NCBI RefSeq assembly: GCF_008367235.1
Contig: NZ_VTZS01000002.1
Coordinates: forward strand, 806,001-870,000
Direction of reading: 5' to 3'
Source of the DNA: Pareuzebyella sediminis
GTDB lineage: Bacteria; Bacteroidota; Bacteroidia; Flavobacteriales; Flavobacteriaceae
Length of the DNA stretch: 64,000 bases
Position 1 is the stretch's first letter. Every line of letters starts with the position of its first letter. Of the stretch, positions 29,314 to 37,071 are shown piece by piece. The notes under the pieces are model-generated. The model saw only the letters and a list, made by a program, of their open reading frames with translations, was not told the DNA's origin and did not search any database. The position numbers were made by a program, and so were the translations under genes.

Positions 29314-29365
29314 AACTTTTCTAAAATACTGACTTTAAGTCATTTTAGGACTTATTGGCATTTGT

Positions 29366-29405
29366 TTTGCAATAGAACTACAAAATAAAGCGTTATATTT
29401 GTATT
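29366..29405 (+). promoter_or_regulatory. TAnnTTTG-type promoter for a plus-strand transcript
   Basis: TATATTTG at 29394-29401 matches the Bacteroidota -7 box TAnnTTTG exactly. A TTTG -33-like element lies at 29366-29369; the 24-nt spacing is somewhat long. It points away from the minus-strand genes around it, so it would drive only the structured region 29404-29496. Confidence 0.45.
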
Positions 29406-29496
29406 CACTTATCAACATAAGTGTTAACAATATTAAGGATTGGGGTGTCCCCGGTCGAGCGAAAGCCAAACAGCAGTGTTTGGCTTTTTCTTTTTT
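29404..29496 (+). ncRNA. candidate small structured RNA between the DUF3800 gene and hsdR
   Basis: Downstream of the TAnnTTTG box there are three helices in about 90 nt. The first is CACTTAT-CAAC-ATAAGTG (29406-29423), a perfect 7-bp stem. The second is GGGG-TGT-CCCC (29442-29452). The third is a 3' hairpin AAAGCCAAACA-GCAG-TGTTTGGCTTT (29462-29487) that runs into a T-rich tail (TTTTTCTTTTTT). The T-tract side shows the terminator works on the plus strand, while every neighbouring gene is on the minus strand, so it would end an independent transcript. No family is recognised. The minus-strand mRNA would carry the complementary hairpins, so a processing or REP-like role is the alternative. Confidence 0.45.
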
Positions 29497-30229
29497 AAGG
29501 AAAAATCTTAAGCCCATATCGTTTACTTCCTCTTTTGTAAAATTTTGGTTCTAACAAGTCAAAAGCCGGATTGGCCCTGTTCTTATCAATAACAAACCTT
29601 GCAATGGGATACGCCAATAAATCTGCCATTTGCAAACCATTTATGTTCTCTTTTTTGTCAATAAAACTAATGGCGACGTTTAAAGCATTTAGCCTATCTG
29701 CGCCAACATAACCAGTACCTCTAGCCAATAAACGCTGAAAATGTTCATCTAGTTTTTTATCTTCTTTTTTTCCTCTCTTTTCTATTATAATTTCCAATTC
29801 TTTTTCATTATCCGCTATGCTATCTAAAAAAAATACACAACGCTCTATAATGAAACTTAATGCTAACTCGTATACATCGTTAGATAGCTTACCATAAGTT
29901 CTAATATATCTGTCCTTTCTAATAGCTGAAGCAAAAACTGTATAATTACTAGATGTTATAACCTCATTCAATTGCTCATAGAATTGTTGTTTTAATTTTA
30001 AATCAAAAAGAATCTGAAACTCCTTTTCACATTTTCTAATATCTCTTGAATGCAGAATAACTGTTTTGTTATTCCAAAAGCCACGCTTAATAACATTTAT
30101 CTCATCACGTAACGAAACGTAATTTGGTTCGGAAACGAGCATACCACACAATAAAAACACAGGAAAGTTAGGGTCTAGGTTAACTAAACCATGGTCTCCA
30201 CTTTCATCTATGAATAAAATGTACTTCAT
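29495..30229 (-). CDS. DUF3800-family protein inside the restriction operon
   Basis: 244-aa protein beginning MKYILFIDESGDHGLVNLD, the hallmark N-terminus of DUF3800, a family with an RNase H-like fold and conserved acidic residues (FIDESGD; later NGLQMADLLAYPIAR). DUF3800 genes are frequent in phage-defence regions, but the biochemical activity is not established. The start overlaps the stop of the upstream gene as ATGA, so it is translationally coupled to the hsdS-X pair. This places it as an accessory of the type I restriction system rather than a chance neighbour. Confidence 0.8.
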   Translation of the reverse strand: MKYILFIDESGDHGLVNLDPNFPVFLLCGMLVSEPNYVSLRDEINVIKRGFWNNKTVILHSRDIRKCEKEFQILFDLKLKQQFYEQLNEVITSSNYTVFASAIRKDRYIRTYGKLSNDVYELALSFIIERCVFFLDSIADNEKELEIIIEKRGKKEDKKLDEHFQRLLARGTGYVGADRLNALNVAISFIDKKENINGLQMADLLAYPIARFVIDKNRANPAFDLLEPKFYKRGSKRYGLKIFP

Positions 30230-30759
30230 TTTTTTCTTTTGGAGGAGGGAACCCTTCTTTCAAAATGGTCAAGCTCAAATTCCGCTAAACTTTTATGGCC
30301 CAGCATATTTTTTCTAACAAAATCAATAATTTCTAAGTAGTCTTTTTCGTCTTTGAACTTTGTCCATGAGACAATTTTCGGGTAGTTTATATTCTCTTGA
30401 ATTCTTCTATCTACAGGAAAATGGGGTGGCTCAACTATTTCATTCAAACACCACTTATATTTCAAGAATAGATTCAATAATTTTTGACTAACTCCAAAGT
30501 TGATTTGCCCTTTACTTAGAATTTTTGAGTGGTTTTTGCTTTGCGTACATAAACTGTAAATATTCTCAATGTGGGTTTTGTCCGCAACTTTCTCAGAAAC
30601 GTATTGAGGCAATAATTTGGTTTCAACAAAATTTCTCAAACTACTTTTGAAGTCACTTTTTTGCCTATTGTCTACATTTTCTCCGTATACATAAGCCCGC
30701 TGAAAGGCCGCACTAAATGTTAGTGTCCAGATTTCATTATTTATAAAAGCTTCTTTCAT
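30226..30759 (-). CDS. accessory protein coupled to hsdS, unknown function
   Basis: 177-aa protein starting at ATG 30759 (MKEAFINNEIWTLTFSAAFQ). The longer upstream frame is rejected because it runs antiparallel to no signal and through hsdS. The start overlaps the hsdS stop as ATGA and the stop overlaps the DUF3800 start as ATGA. A segment NFGVSQKLLNLFLKYKWCLN...PPHFPVDRRI looks like a conserved core but I cannot name the family. No membrane segment is present. The double coupling suggests that HsdS, this protein and the DUF3800 protein are made in fixed ratio and may form a complex. Confidence 0.7.
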   Translation of the reverse strand: MKEAFINNEIWTLTFSAAFQRAYVYGENVDNRQKSDFKSSLRNFVETKLLPQYVSEKVADKTHIENIYSLCTQSKNHSKILSKGQINFGVSQKLLNLFLKYKWCLNEIVEPPHFPVDRRIQENINYPKIVSWTKFKDEKDYLEIIDFVRKNMLGHKSLAEFELDHFERRVPSSKRKK

Positions 30760-32075
30760 ACAAACATTTGCTGCAATAAACCCTTCTTGAAAAGTTGGGT
30801 TTGGGTGATTTGTTGGGCGACACTTTCTATTTTGGTATCTAATGCACTTAAATAGTGGGCGATTTTTTGTTGTTCTTCTTTGCATGGAATCTTATCAACA
30901 ATTTTTAAAAATTCTGATTCGTGAATTCTCCACTGTCCATAAATCACACCTTGCCTAAATCTTATCATTTTATTAATGAACTTTTTACGCACTAAATAGT
31001 TACTCATAAATTCAATTTCACAAGATTCACCAATTTTAAATATGCTATAGACTGGTGAAATACTTGCATTACCATATCGATTTAGTCCAATAGAACCTGT
31101 TTCTAAATTATTTGAACTATAGATGAAATCGCCATATTCAGTCTGCTTGTACTTCTTATTGTCACCATCGCTAACCAAAAATTCTCTGTTATACCTATCA
31201 CCTTTCGGCGCAACTCCTTTATTTGCCATAAATGCCATCAAAGGATACTCTTCGCTTTTTGGGTTTTTTATATCTCTTTCAATTAAGACATCTCCAATTC
31301 TCTTTTCTTCCCAATCTGGATAGTTGCTTCCATCTTTTTGTTTAAAGCGTATTTGCTGGCTAAAGAGTTGTTGCATCACGCCTTTTTTGTACTGCTCGAG
31401 CAGCTCCTTTTTTTGTGTGAGTTGCTGTAGTTTGGTATCTACACTACTTAAAAAACTGGCGATTTTTTGTTGTTCGGGAAGGGTTGGAAGGTCAATCTTA
31501 ATTTTGGCCAATCTACTCGTTGCCAAACCAAGAACTTTCGTTCCTTGTGCAATTGTCATTACTTGCTTTCTCACTTTCCAAGATTGAACCAGATAACCAG
31601 GGAATCCTGTTGAAACCTCGTATTTATTTGGTCTTGCAAGAAATGTGTGTAAACCAGCTAATAGTTTTTCATTATTTAGGTTAACCAATTCAATTGTCTT
31701 GCCAATATCACTATAATCTTCGGACGCATCTGCTATTAATAAATCTCCTTCCTTGCAATAACATTCTTCTTTGATTCTGGATAAATCAATGTCTTCATTA
31801 ATAAACGGGACTTCTTCATTTGTGATATTAAACATCGTTTCAAATTTGGTATGTATATCACCATAATGAATGTTCTTTACCTTTCCGTCTTCATAGTTTA
31901 AAGTGTCTCTTGACAAAGAGTTTGTTGAATAAAAAGAGAATACTTCACCATATTTAAGTTCGCTCCATAAATCATCAAATTCAGCAAATCGTAATTGCGG
32001 TACTAATAGAGATTGCTTCGTTCGTTCCTCGCTAGCAATGACGTTATTATTGATATGTGGTGTTTCGGTATTCAT
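30756..32075 (-). CDS. hsdS: type I restriction enzyme specificity (S) subunit
   Basis: 439-aa HsdS with two target-recognition domains, each followed by the conserved helical repeat: LPEQQKIASFLSSVDTKLQQ (about residues 208-227) and CKEEQQKIAHYLSALDTKIE (about 408-427). It gives DNA sequence specificity to HsdM and HsdR. Near the N-terminus (about residues 11-24) the DNA 32008-32043 matches a dispersed repeat related to AGATTGCTTCGTTCCTCGC-AATGACG, read in frame as VIASEERTKQSL. The start ATG is at 32075. The stop overlaps the next gene as ATGA. The gap from hsdM is 79 bp and contains an imperfect inverted repeat. Confidence 0.92.
   Translation of the reverse strand: MNTETPHINNNVIASEERTKQSLLVPQLRFAEFDDLWSELKYGEVFSFYSTNSLSRDTLNYEDGKVKNIHYGDIHTKFETMFNITNEEVPFINEDIDLSRIKEECYCKEGDLLIADASEDYSDIGKTIELVNLNNEKLLAGLHTFLARPNKYEVSTGFPGYLVQSWKVRKQVMTIAQGTKVLGLATSRLAKIKIDLPTLPEQQKIASFLSSVDTKLQQLTQKKELLEQYKKGVMQQLFSQQIRFKQKDGSNYPDWEEKRIGDVLIERDIKNPKSEEYPLMAFMANKGVAPKGDRYNREFLVSDGDNKKYKQTEYGDFIYSSNNLETGSIGLNRYGNASISPVYSIFKIGESCEIEFMSNYLVRKKFINKMIRFRQGVIYGQWRIHESEFLKIVDKIPCKEEQQKIAHYLSALDTKIESVAQQITQTQLFKKGLLQQMFV
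32008..32043. repeat. dispersed repeat element inserted in frame in the hsdS N-terminus
   Basis: The plus strand reads AGAGATTGCTTCGTTCGTTC followed by CTCGCTAGCAATGACG. This is a variant of the widely known bacterial repeat whose complement begins GTCATTGCGAGGAACGAAGC. It is normally intergenic; here it encodes about 12 residues ahead of the first recognition domain without breaking the frame. Confidence 0.6.
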
Positions 32076-32097
32076 TTAGTAATAAAGATGGGATTTG

Positions 32098-32124
32098 GTT
32101 AACATGTTCCGTAAACGTGTTAAC
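32098..32124. promoter_or_regulatory. imperfect inverted repeat between hsdM and hsdS
   Basis: Arms GTTAACATGTT (32098-32108) and AACGTGTTAAC (32114-32124) pair with one mismatch around CCGTA. A further TTGTTAACATATTG copy sits at 32137-32150. It could be an operator or an mRNA stem that sets the hsdM:hsdS ratio. No repressor gene is seen nearby. Confidence 0.4.
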
Positions 32125-32154
32125 GAAATGGCACTTTTGTTAACATATTGCATA

Positions 32155-33759
32155 TCAAAATGGCGTATCGATGCCTAATTGCTGGCAATAGTCGGCAATG
32201 GTAGCATCCGTTTCCTTAATGTCTTGGGCTAACTGTTGTAACTGCTGTGACACGGCTTGCAGGTCTACGGGTTCTTCTTCTTCAAAGGTGTCTACATAGC
32301 GTGGAATGTTGAGGTTGTAATCGTTTTCGCGTACTTCGTCCAGTGTAGCAACGTAACTGTATTTGTCTTCCAACACCCCCCTTACGCCCCCCTCAAGGGG
32401 GGAATTCACATAGTTGCGATAGGTGCTGATAATATGTTCTATGTGTTTTGGTAAGAGCACGTTTTGGGTTTTTACCTTCTCAAAATCGTTACTGGCATCA
32501 ATAAATAAAAGACGGTCGCTGAGCGGAGTCGAAGCGCGGTCTTTTTTAAGCACCAAAATACAGGTTGGGATGCCTGTGCCGTAAAAGATATTGGCTGGTA
32601 GACCAATCACGGCATCGAGCTGGTTGGTGTCTTCTATAAGGTATTGGCGTATATGGCCTTCGGCAGCGCCTCTAAACAACACGCCATGTGGTAGTACGCA
32701 GGCCATGGTGCCGTTGGTATCTAGCTGGTATATCATGTGTTGTACAAAGGCAAAATCGGCCTTGCTCTTTGGTGCCATTTTACCATAAGGTGAAAAGCGC
32801 TCGTCACTAATGATGGCGTCAGGATTCCACTTGGCCGAAAACGGTGGATTGGCAACAATGGCCTCGAATTTCATCTCGCTGTGTTTTGGCGATGGATTCA
32901 CCAAGGTGTCCTCGTTATAGATATCGAAGCGTTTGTAATGCACATCGTGCATGATCATGTTCATACGTGCCAAGTTATAGGTGGTTGGGTTGCTTTCTTG
33001 TCCGTAAAAACCGCCTACTTCGTTGACTTCTTTAGCCACGCGCAAGAGTAAGGAACCCGAACCGCAGGTTGGGTCGTAAACAGATTTGAGTCGGTCTTTA
33101 CCTGTAGTGACCAACTGCGCCAGTATTTTTGAGACTTGTTGTGGGGTATAGAATTCGCCCGCTTTTTTTCCTGCGCCAGAAGCGAATTGCCCAATGAGGT
33201 ATTCGTAGGCATCGCCCAATACATCGCTTTCCCGATTTTCTAAATCGAAATTGATACCTTCTAAATGCACAAGCACTTTAACGATGAGTGCATTTTTGGC
33301 TTCTTCGGTCTTACCGAGTTTACTTGAGGTTAAATCCAAATCTTCAAACAAGTTACCAAAGTCTTCCTCGCTTTCGCTACCCATAGTGCTTTGCTCAATA
33401 TTGATGAGCACTTTCTGAAGGTCTTCCAAAATAAATTTGTTCACTCCACCAGAGTTACCACGTTTGGCGAGTTCACTAAAAAGTTCGGTTGGTTTAAGGA
33501 AGTAGCCCAAGGCATCGAGGGCATCTAATTTAATTTCATGAATCAGTTCTTTCTCCATCGGGTGACCAATCACTTCGTGATATTCCAGTCCATCGGGTTT
33601 TAAAATCTTATTGGCATGAAGCGCCATTTTTCGGCTGAGGTATTTATAGAAAATAAAACCAAGGATATAATCCCTAAAATCATCGGCATCCATATTACCA
33701 CGGAGGTCGTTGGCGATGTTCCAGAGGGTTTGATGTAGTTGTTGTTGGTCTTCTGACAT
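32155..33759 (-). CDS. hsdM: type I restriction enzyme methylase (M) subunit
   Basis: 534-aa N6-adenine methyltransferase. It has the N-terminal HsdM helical domain (LWNIANDLRGNMDADDFRDY), SAM-binding motif I YDPTCGSGSLLLRV (about residues 227-240) and catalytic motif IV NPPF (about 303-306). Together with HsdS it methylates host DNA; with HsdR it restricts. Two short in-frame insertions of dispersed repeats are visible near the C-terminus: ASTPLSDR (DNA 32517-32536) and NSPLEGGVRGV (DNA 32373-32407). Both lie in surface-loop positions where other HsdM proteins, as I recall them, are shorter, so activity is probably kept. First gene of the operon. Confidence 0.93.
   Translation of the reverse strand: MSEDQQQLHQTLWNIANDLRGNMDADDFRDYILGFIFYKYLSRKMALHANKILKPDGLEYHEVIGHPMEKELIHEIKLDALDALGYFLKPTELFSELAKRGNSGGVNKFILEDLQKVLINIEQSTMGSESEEDFGNLFEDLDLTSSKLGKTEEAKNALIVKVLVHLEGINFDLENRESDVLGDAYEYLIGQFASGAGKKAGEFYTPQQVSKILAQLVTTGKDRLKSVYDPTCGSGSLLLRVAKEVNEVGGFYGQESNPTTYNLARMNMIMHDVHYKRFDIYNEDTLVNPSPKHSEMKFEAIVANPPFSAKWNPDAIISDERFSPYGKMAPKSKADFAFVQHMIYQLDTNGTMACVLPHGVLFRGAAEGHIRQYLIEDTNQLDAVIGLPANIFYGTGIPTCILVLKKDRASTPLSDRLLFIDASNDFEKVKTQNVLLPKHIEHIISTYRNYVNSPLEGGVRGVLEDKYSYVATLDEVRENDYNLNIPRYVDTFEEEEPVDLQAVSQQLQQLAQDIKETDATIADYCQQLGIDTPF
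32373..32407. repeat. C/G-rich dispersed palindromic repeat inside hsdM
   Basis: Sequence with C-runs and G-runs (CCCCCCTCAAGGGGGG core at about 32387-32402) encoding NSPLEGGVRGV in the hsdM frame. It interrupts what would otherwise be the usual RNY...EDKYSYVATL segment. The core can fold as a hairpin. Typical of small mobile palindromic elements in Bacteroidota genomes. Confidence 0.6.
32517..32536. repeat. GAGCGGAGTCGA dispersed repeat inside hsdM
   Basis: CGCTGAGCGGAGTCGAAGCG lies in the hsdM frame and encodes the extra residues STPLSDR. The 12-mer GAGCGGAGTCGA recurs in the Rhs gene at 52343-52354, so the same dispersed repeat has entered two coding sequences in frame. Confidence 0.55.
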
Positions 33760-33937
33760 GTTGTTAATTAGTAGAGAGGTTTATGTTCGCACCAAAATAA
33801 ACAATCCCAAGAGAAGAAAAAATTAACCTTTATGAATAAAGGAATAAACAAAATGAAAATGGTGAAAAAATAGGATTACATGCTTGGATTAAAATTGGCA
33901 AATCTATAACAATCACCCGAATATTAAGAGCTTCTTA
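33760..33937. other. upstream region of hsdM
   Basis: AT-rich, with no gene. It should contain the promoter of the minus-strand restriction operon, but I see no box matching TAnnTTTG on the minus strand. Confidence 0.35.
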
Positions 33938-34134
33938 CTCCCCATAACTAATCCGCTCCCGAATCTCCCCATTTTCGCGGTGAATGATGACATCGGCCCA
34001 TGTATTTTTTTTGCTAAGCTTTTGGCTTTATATCTGGCAGCACTTTGCTTACGGTGTTTGCTCGTGATACGCTCGTTGCCTTCGCGGCGTACAGCCCAAC
34101 CGTCTTCGTAGGGCACAGTATGTAAAATATACTG
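33938..34134 (-). pseudogene. frameshifted DUF2188 remnant
   Basis: On the minus strand, QYILHTVPYEDGWAVRREGN followed by ERITSKHRKQ is the first half of a DUF2188 protein. After the run of eight A residues (complement of 34006-34013) the sense continues in another frame as TWADVIIHRENGEIRERISY and then a stop. Joined, the two halves make a normal DUF2188 ending, so one base change in the A-run broke the gene. The 5' end is also missing: codons just upstream hit the TAG stop of the TIR-domain gene at 34135-34137. Confidence 0.7.
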
Positions 34135-35940
34135 CTATGCCGATTCAGGGGAATTCGACAATTTGCCCAATTCCTTGAGAAGCAGATCAAAATGGTTTTC
34201 GCTCAACATTTTTGGAGTTAGCGTATTGATATCCTTTAGAATATTGACTACCTCCCCATAATTATCGAAGATGCGTTTGTAGATTTTATAATCGTCACCA
34301 ATAACCGTAATGGCATCGACCCCAAAATCGTTAATAGACCGTTCCAATTCCTCTTTTTTATCCTTCCAATATTTCAGATAGCCCAATCGGGGTATGGGTT
34401 CAAAAATGTCCGCATCCTCTAATACAATGGGAAATATCCGATCCTTAAAATTGAGGTTGCGGTGAATTTCAAGAAGTTCGAACATGCAATAATGCGACTT
34501 CAAGTACTTGTCCGAAATCACGGTCACTACGGCCTGCCCCTTACCGATGCGTTTCATGAATTCGGTAATCTCGCCCTTAAAGCCCAAGTCCCGCTTATCA
34601 CGTACCAGTGTCATGTTCCTTGTTTTAAAGGCAGCTTCTAGCGCATCGACAAGTGCCTCACTTTTACCGCCCCAGGCATAGGAAACGAAGATTTCCAAGC
34701 CCGTTTGCCCCGAAGGTTGACTAGGTTTTGACGGTGAAGGTGCTGAGGGTTTGGGCCCGTGATCCTGATGGATGTCCCCACCCGCCTGGTTGATATTGAT
34801 ATGCTCGCCTCCTGAAATGTTGATTTCATTTTTTGTCATAATTAGTTCCGCCTTTTCGGCTGCCCGAAGGGTCTCCTCTTGTCTAAAATAGTGTTCGACC
34901 TTTGACCAGACCTGGGGCCTTACGTTCATGGTAATTTTTAACTTCTCGTAAAGGGCGTTGATTTCCCCGGGAATCAGGGCGTCCTCAACGGACCTAACGA
35001 GGTAGGTGAGGCTATCATTATTCAATTCTTGCTCTTTCTTTAGGGTATTTTTGATGGTTTCGATCAAATAGAACTGCACGGAATTCGAAGCTTCCGACCG
35101 TGGTTTGGGATTGATACTCCCCTTTTTGATCCATTTCAATATTTGGTTCAACGATTTTTTTGAGGCAATCAGCCGAGATAGTATGATTCGGGTGTCACGG
35201 ATTTCCTTTTGATGGAGACCTTTGGCATTTTTCTGGCTTCCGTTGTGGGCCTCCAGCGGATTCTGGTTTAAGATCTGCCAGAGCTGAATGCTTCTATTTG
35301 AAATTTTGAGCAGATAGCAGGCCAGCTTGGCATTCAGTTCCTTTAGAAAGATAGTTCGGCCCGAAAGCGGATTGACAATTTCCTCTTTATGATGGTTGGA
35401 GAGCACCAAGGCCGGGGCGGAACAGACAATCTGGGCGGGGTCAAAGTCGGAGCGCACGGGATTTCTGCTAGAGTTAAAGAAGTATTGTTTGGCCAAGGCC
35501 TCTTCGGCATGCCCCAAGGGTACGATTTCTTCTTGGTCCCCACCATAACACACCCGAATGTTCAGGGAGAGTATTTCGCTAATGATTTCTTCTAGGGCCT
35601 TGCCTTTGACCCAGCCGGTCTTGATGCGAAAGCCGATCTCGAATTTCCCCGAGGCCTGCCCATCGAAATAAAACCGCCGAAACAAGAGTTTGATCACGTA
35701 CAGGCGGCTGTTCGCAAAAGTGAGCCACTTGTTGATTTTGATGGCCTTTTTTGCGGAACAGATCAGCGATTCCCCCACCCAATTATTGATACCGCCCTGT
35801 TTTCGATATTGCACCGCACCCGTGAATTTTGCAAATTCATTGGTCTGAGGGTAGGGCCAATCGGGGTAGGGGAGAATAGCGTCGGCATGGCCCGTAAACC
35901 TTCGGGCGTCCGTAATGGTATATTGAACAATGAACAACAT
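34135..35940 (-). CDS. TIR-domain protein with large novel N-terminal region, candidate defence effector
   Basis: 601-aa protein. The C-terminal TIR domain (about residues 415-560) is clear: LEIFVSYAWGGKSEALVDAL, a DKRDLGFKGEI box, VVTVISDKYLKSHYCMFELL with the likely NAD+-cleaving glutamate Glu488, and FPIVLEDADIF. A linker with NISGGEHININQAGGDIHQD (about 373-392) is typical of modular conflict and effector proteins. The N-terminal 370 residues are not recognised and are probably a sensor or regulatory part (early motif FTGHADAILPYPDWPYPQTN). Bacterial TIR enzymes often deplete NAD+ on phage infection. Its place beside a type I restriction operon supports a defence role; the activity is inferred. 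Confidence 0.75.
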   Translation of the reverse strand: MLFIVQYTITDARRFTGHADAILPYPDWPYPQTNEFAKFTGAVQYRKQGGINNWVGESLICSAKKAIKINKWLTFANSRLYVIKLLFRRFYFDGQASGKFEIGFRIKTGWVKGKALEEIISEILSLNIRVCYGGDQEEIVPLGHAEEALAKQYFFNSSRNPVRSDFDPAQIVCSAPALVLSNHHKEEIVNPLSGRTIFLKELNAKLACYLLKISNRSIQLWQILNQNPLEAHNGSQKNAKGLHQKEIRDTRIILSRLIASKKSLNQILKWIKKGSINPKPRSEASNSVQFYLIETIKNTLKKEQELNNDSLTYLVRSVEDALIPGEINALYEKLKITMNVRPQVWSKVEHYFRQEETLRAAEKAELIMTKNEINISGGEHININQAGGDIHQDHGPKPSAPSPSKPSQPSGQTGLEIFVSYAWGGKSEALVDALEAAFKTRNMTLVRDKRDLGFKGEITEFMKRIGKGQAVVTVISDKYLKSHYCMFELLEIHRNLNFKDRIFPIVLEDADIFEPIPRLGYLKYWKDKKEELERSINDFGVDAITVIGDDYKIYKRIFDNYGEVVNILKDINTLTPKMLSENHFDLLLKELGKLSNSPESA

Positions 35941-36518
35941 TCAAAACAAGCTCCCCTTGGTTATCGACAAGAGGAGCGGAGCTGAAATACGAATTCCGCG
36001 GTAGTGCTAGACTTCCAAAAACTTGGAAGAAGGGGCTTTACTCCCTTAAAAATCCGTATGAACTCTTAGTCAGATAGTCCTATGCTATCTAGTTTAAAGA
36101 TACGCAATCTTGCCTTATTATGGAATAGGGTGTTTGAACGATATTGGGGGTTAGTAGTCATTCAGTACGTCCCGCTCCTTATGGTAATGGTAGCTCAATA
36201 TTTCGCGGACGAACTTCATTGCCGAAACTCTTGAACCCCGTTCATTTTTGAAAAAGAATGAACCTATCGTTTTACTTATCAAAAATATACTAGACTTATA
36301 ACTTTCTTAAAATAGTAAGGACTGACCAATTCAAATGATTGCTGCTTTTTGAATTTCACGACAGAATGTTTTAAAAATGTATAACTCTTGGAAAAAAAGA
36401 CTAATTACATTCGAGAGAAAGCCGCTTTGCGGAAATGATTTGAGAAAACATATATCGGGTTTAAAAAAAGTGAAGGAAAGGACATTTGGCTATTTTATGA
36501 CATGTTGGTAATGTTTTA
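35941..36518. other. 578-bp intergenic region between TIR gene and T6SS
   Basis: No gene seen. It contains a perfect small hairpin CTTCCAA-AAAC-TTGGAAG (36012-36029) and a 24-nt partly palindromic site with arms GTTCATT and AATGAAC (36240-36263). The TIR gene promoter should be in the first 100 bp. The rest separates the defence island from the T6SS and may be remnant sequence. Confidence 0.4.
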
Positions 36519-37019
36519 TTACCTTCTCTCTATGGCCAATTCCCGTCGTACCTCCTTTAAATCTTCCCTACAGCCTTCAAGGGCTACTTTATATTCGGCT
36601 ATGGTCTGTTCGGCATCCTTCAGATCGTACAGTTTGTCTTTGGCCATTTGCAACTCTACGTACAATTGCACGACATCCATATACATGTCATATGTGTCGC
36701 TCATCTCTTTCGTTGGAATCATATTCTGCAAATCGACAATTTTGGCACTGATCAGCGAATTTTGGTAGGATACATTCTGGCCCTCAATATCCATTGAATC
36801 GATCAATCCCTTCGCGCTTTTCATTTCATTAAAGAAATGACTCTGAAATTTCTTGCCCATTTTAAACATGTTTGCTTCTTCCCTTAATAGGGTATTTTCC
36901 TTTTCAGGTACTTTGTATTTAAAAAAGGTCGCTGCCAGAATAGTGAATACGGTAACAATAAACATTCCTAGAAATTTAAGAAAGGCTATTCTTCTCTCTT
37001 TACTATTTTTTGGTTTCAT
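36519..37019 (-). CDS. tssO: T6SS subtype iii membrane protein TssO-like
   Basis: 166-aa bitopic inner-membrane protein: a short basic N-terminus (MKPKNSKERR), one transmembrane helix (LGMFIVTVFTILAATFF, about residues 17-33) and a long helical/coiled-coil periplasmic part ending in ECREDLKEVRRELAIERR-like heptads. Size and topology fit TssO, one of the proteins that replace TssJLM in the Bacteroidota T6SS membrane complex. It is the last gene of the minus-strand operon tssE-tssF-tssP-tssK-tssO. Named by topology and position; sequence-level confirmation was not possible. Confidence 0.7.
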   Translation of the reverse strand: MKPKNSKERRIAFLKFLGMFIVTVFTILAATFFKYKVPEKENTLLREEANMFKMGKKFQSHFFNEMKSAKGLIDSMDIEGQNVSYQNSLISAKIVDLQNMIPTKEMSDTYDMYMDVVQLYVELQMAKDKLYDLKDAEQTIAEYKVALEGCREDLKEVRRELAIERR

Positions 37020-37071
37020 TTTATTTCTTTTAATGGGTTAATCAATTTTCAACATAGAATTTACAATGGGG

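Noticed and set aside
32074-32104. Sixth copy of the T6SS promoter element, before hsdS
   Set aside because: TGTTAACC is present on the minus strand, but the best second half (TACTAAAT, N15) overlaps the hsdS start codon, so it cannot work as a promoter; the GTTAAC is part of a local inverted repeat.
36012-36029. Hairpin CTTCCAA/TTGGAAG as a terminator
   Set aside because: No T-tract on either strand and no gene ends close by.
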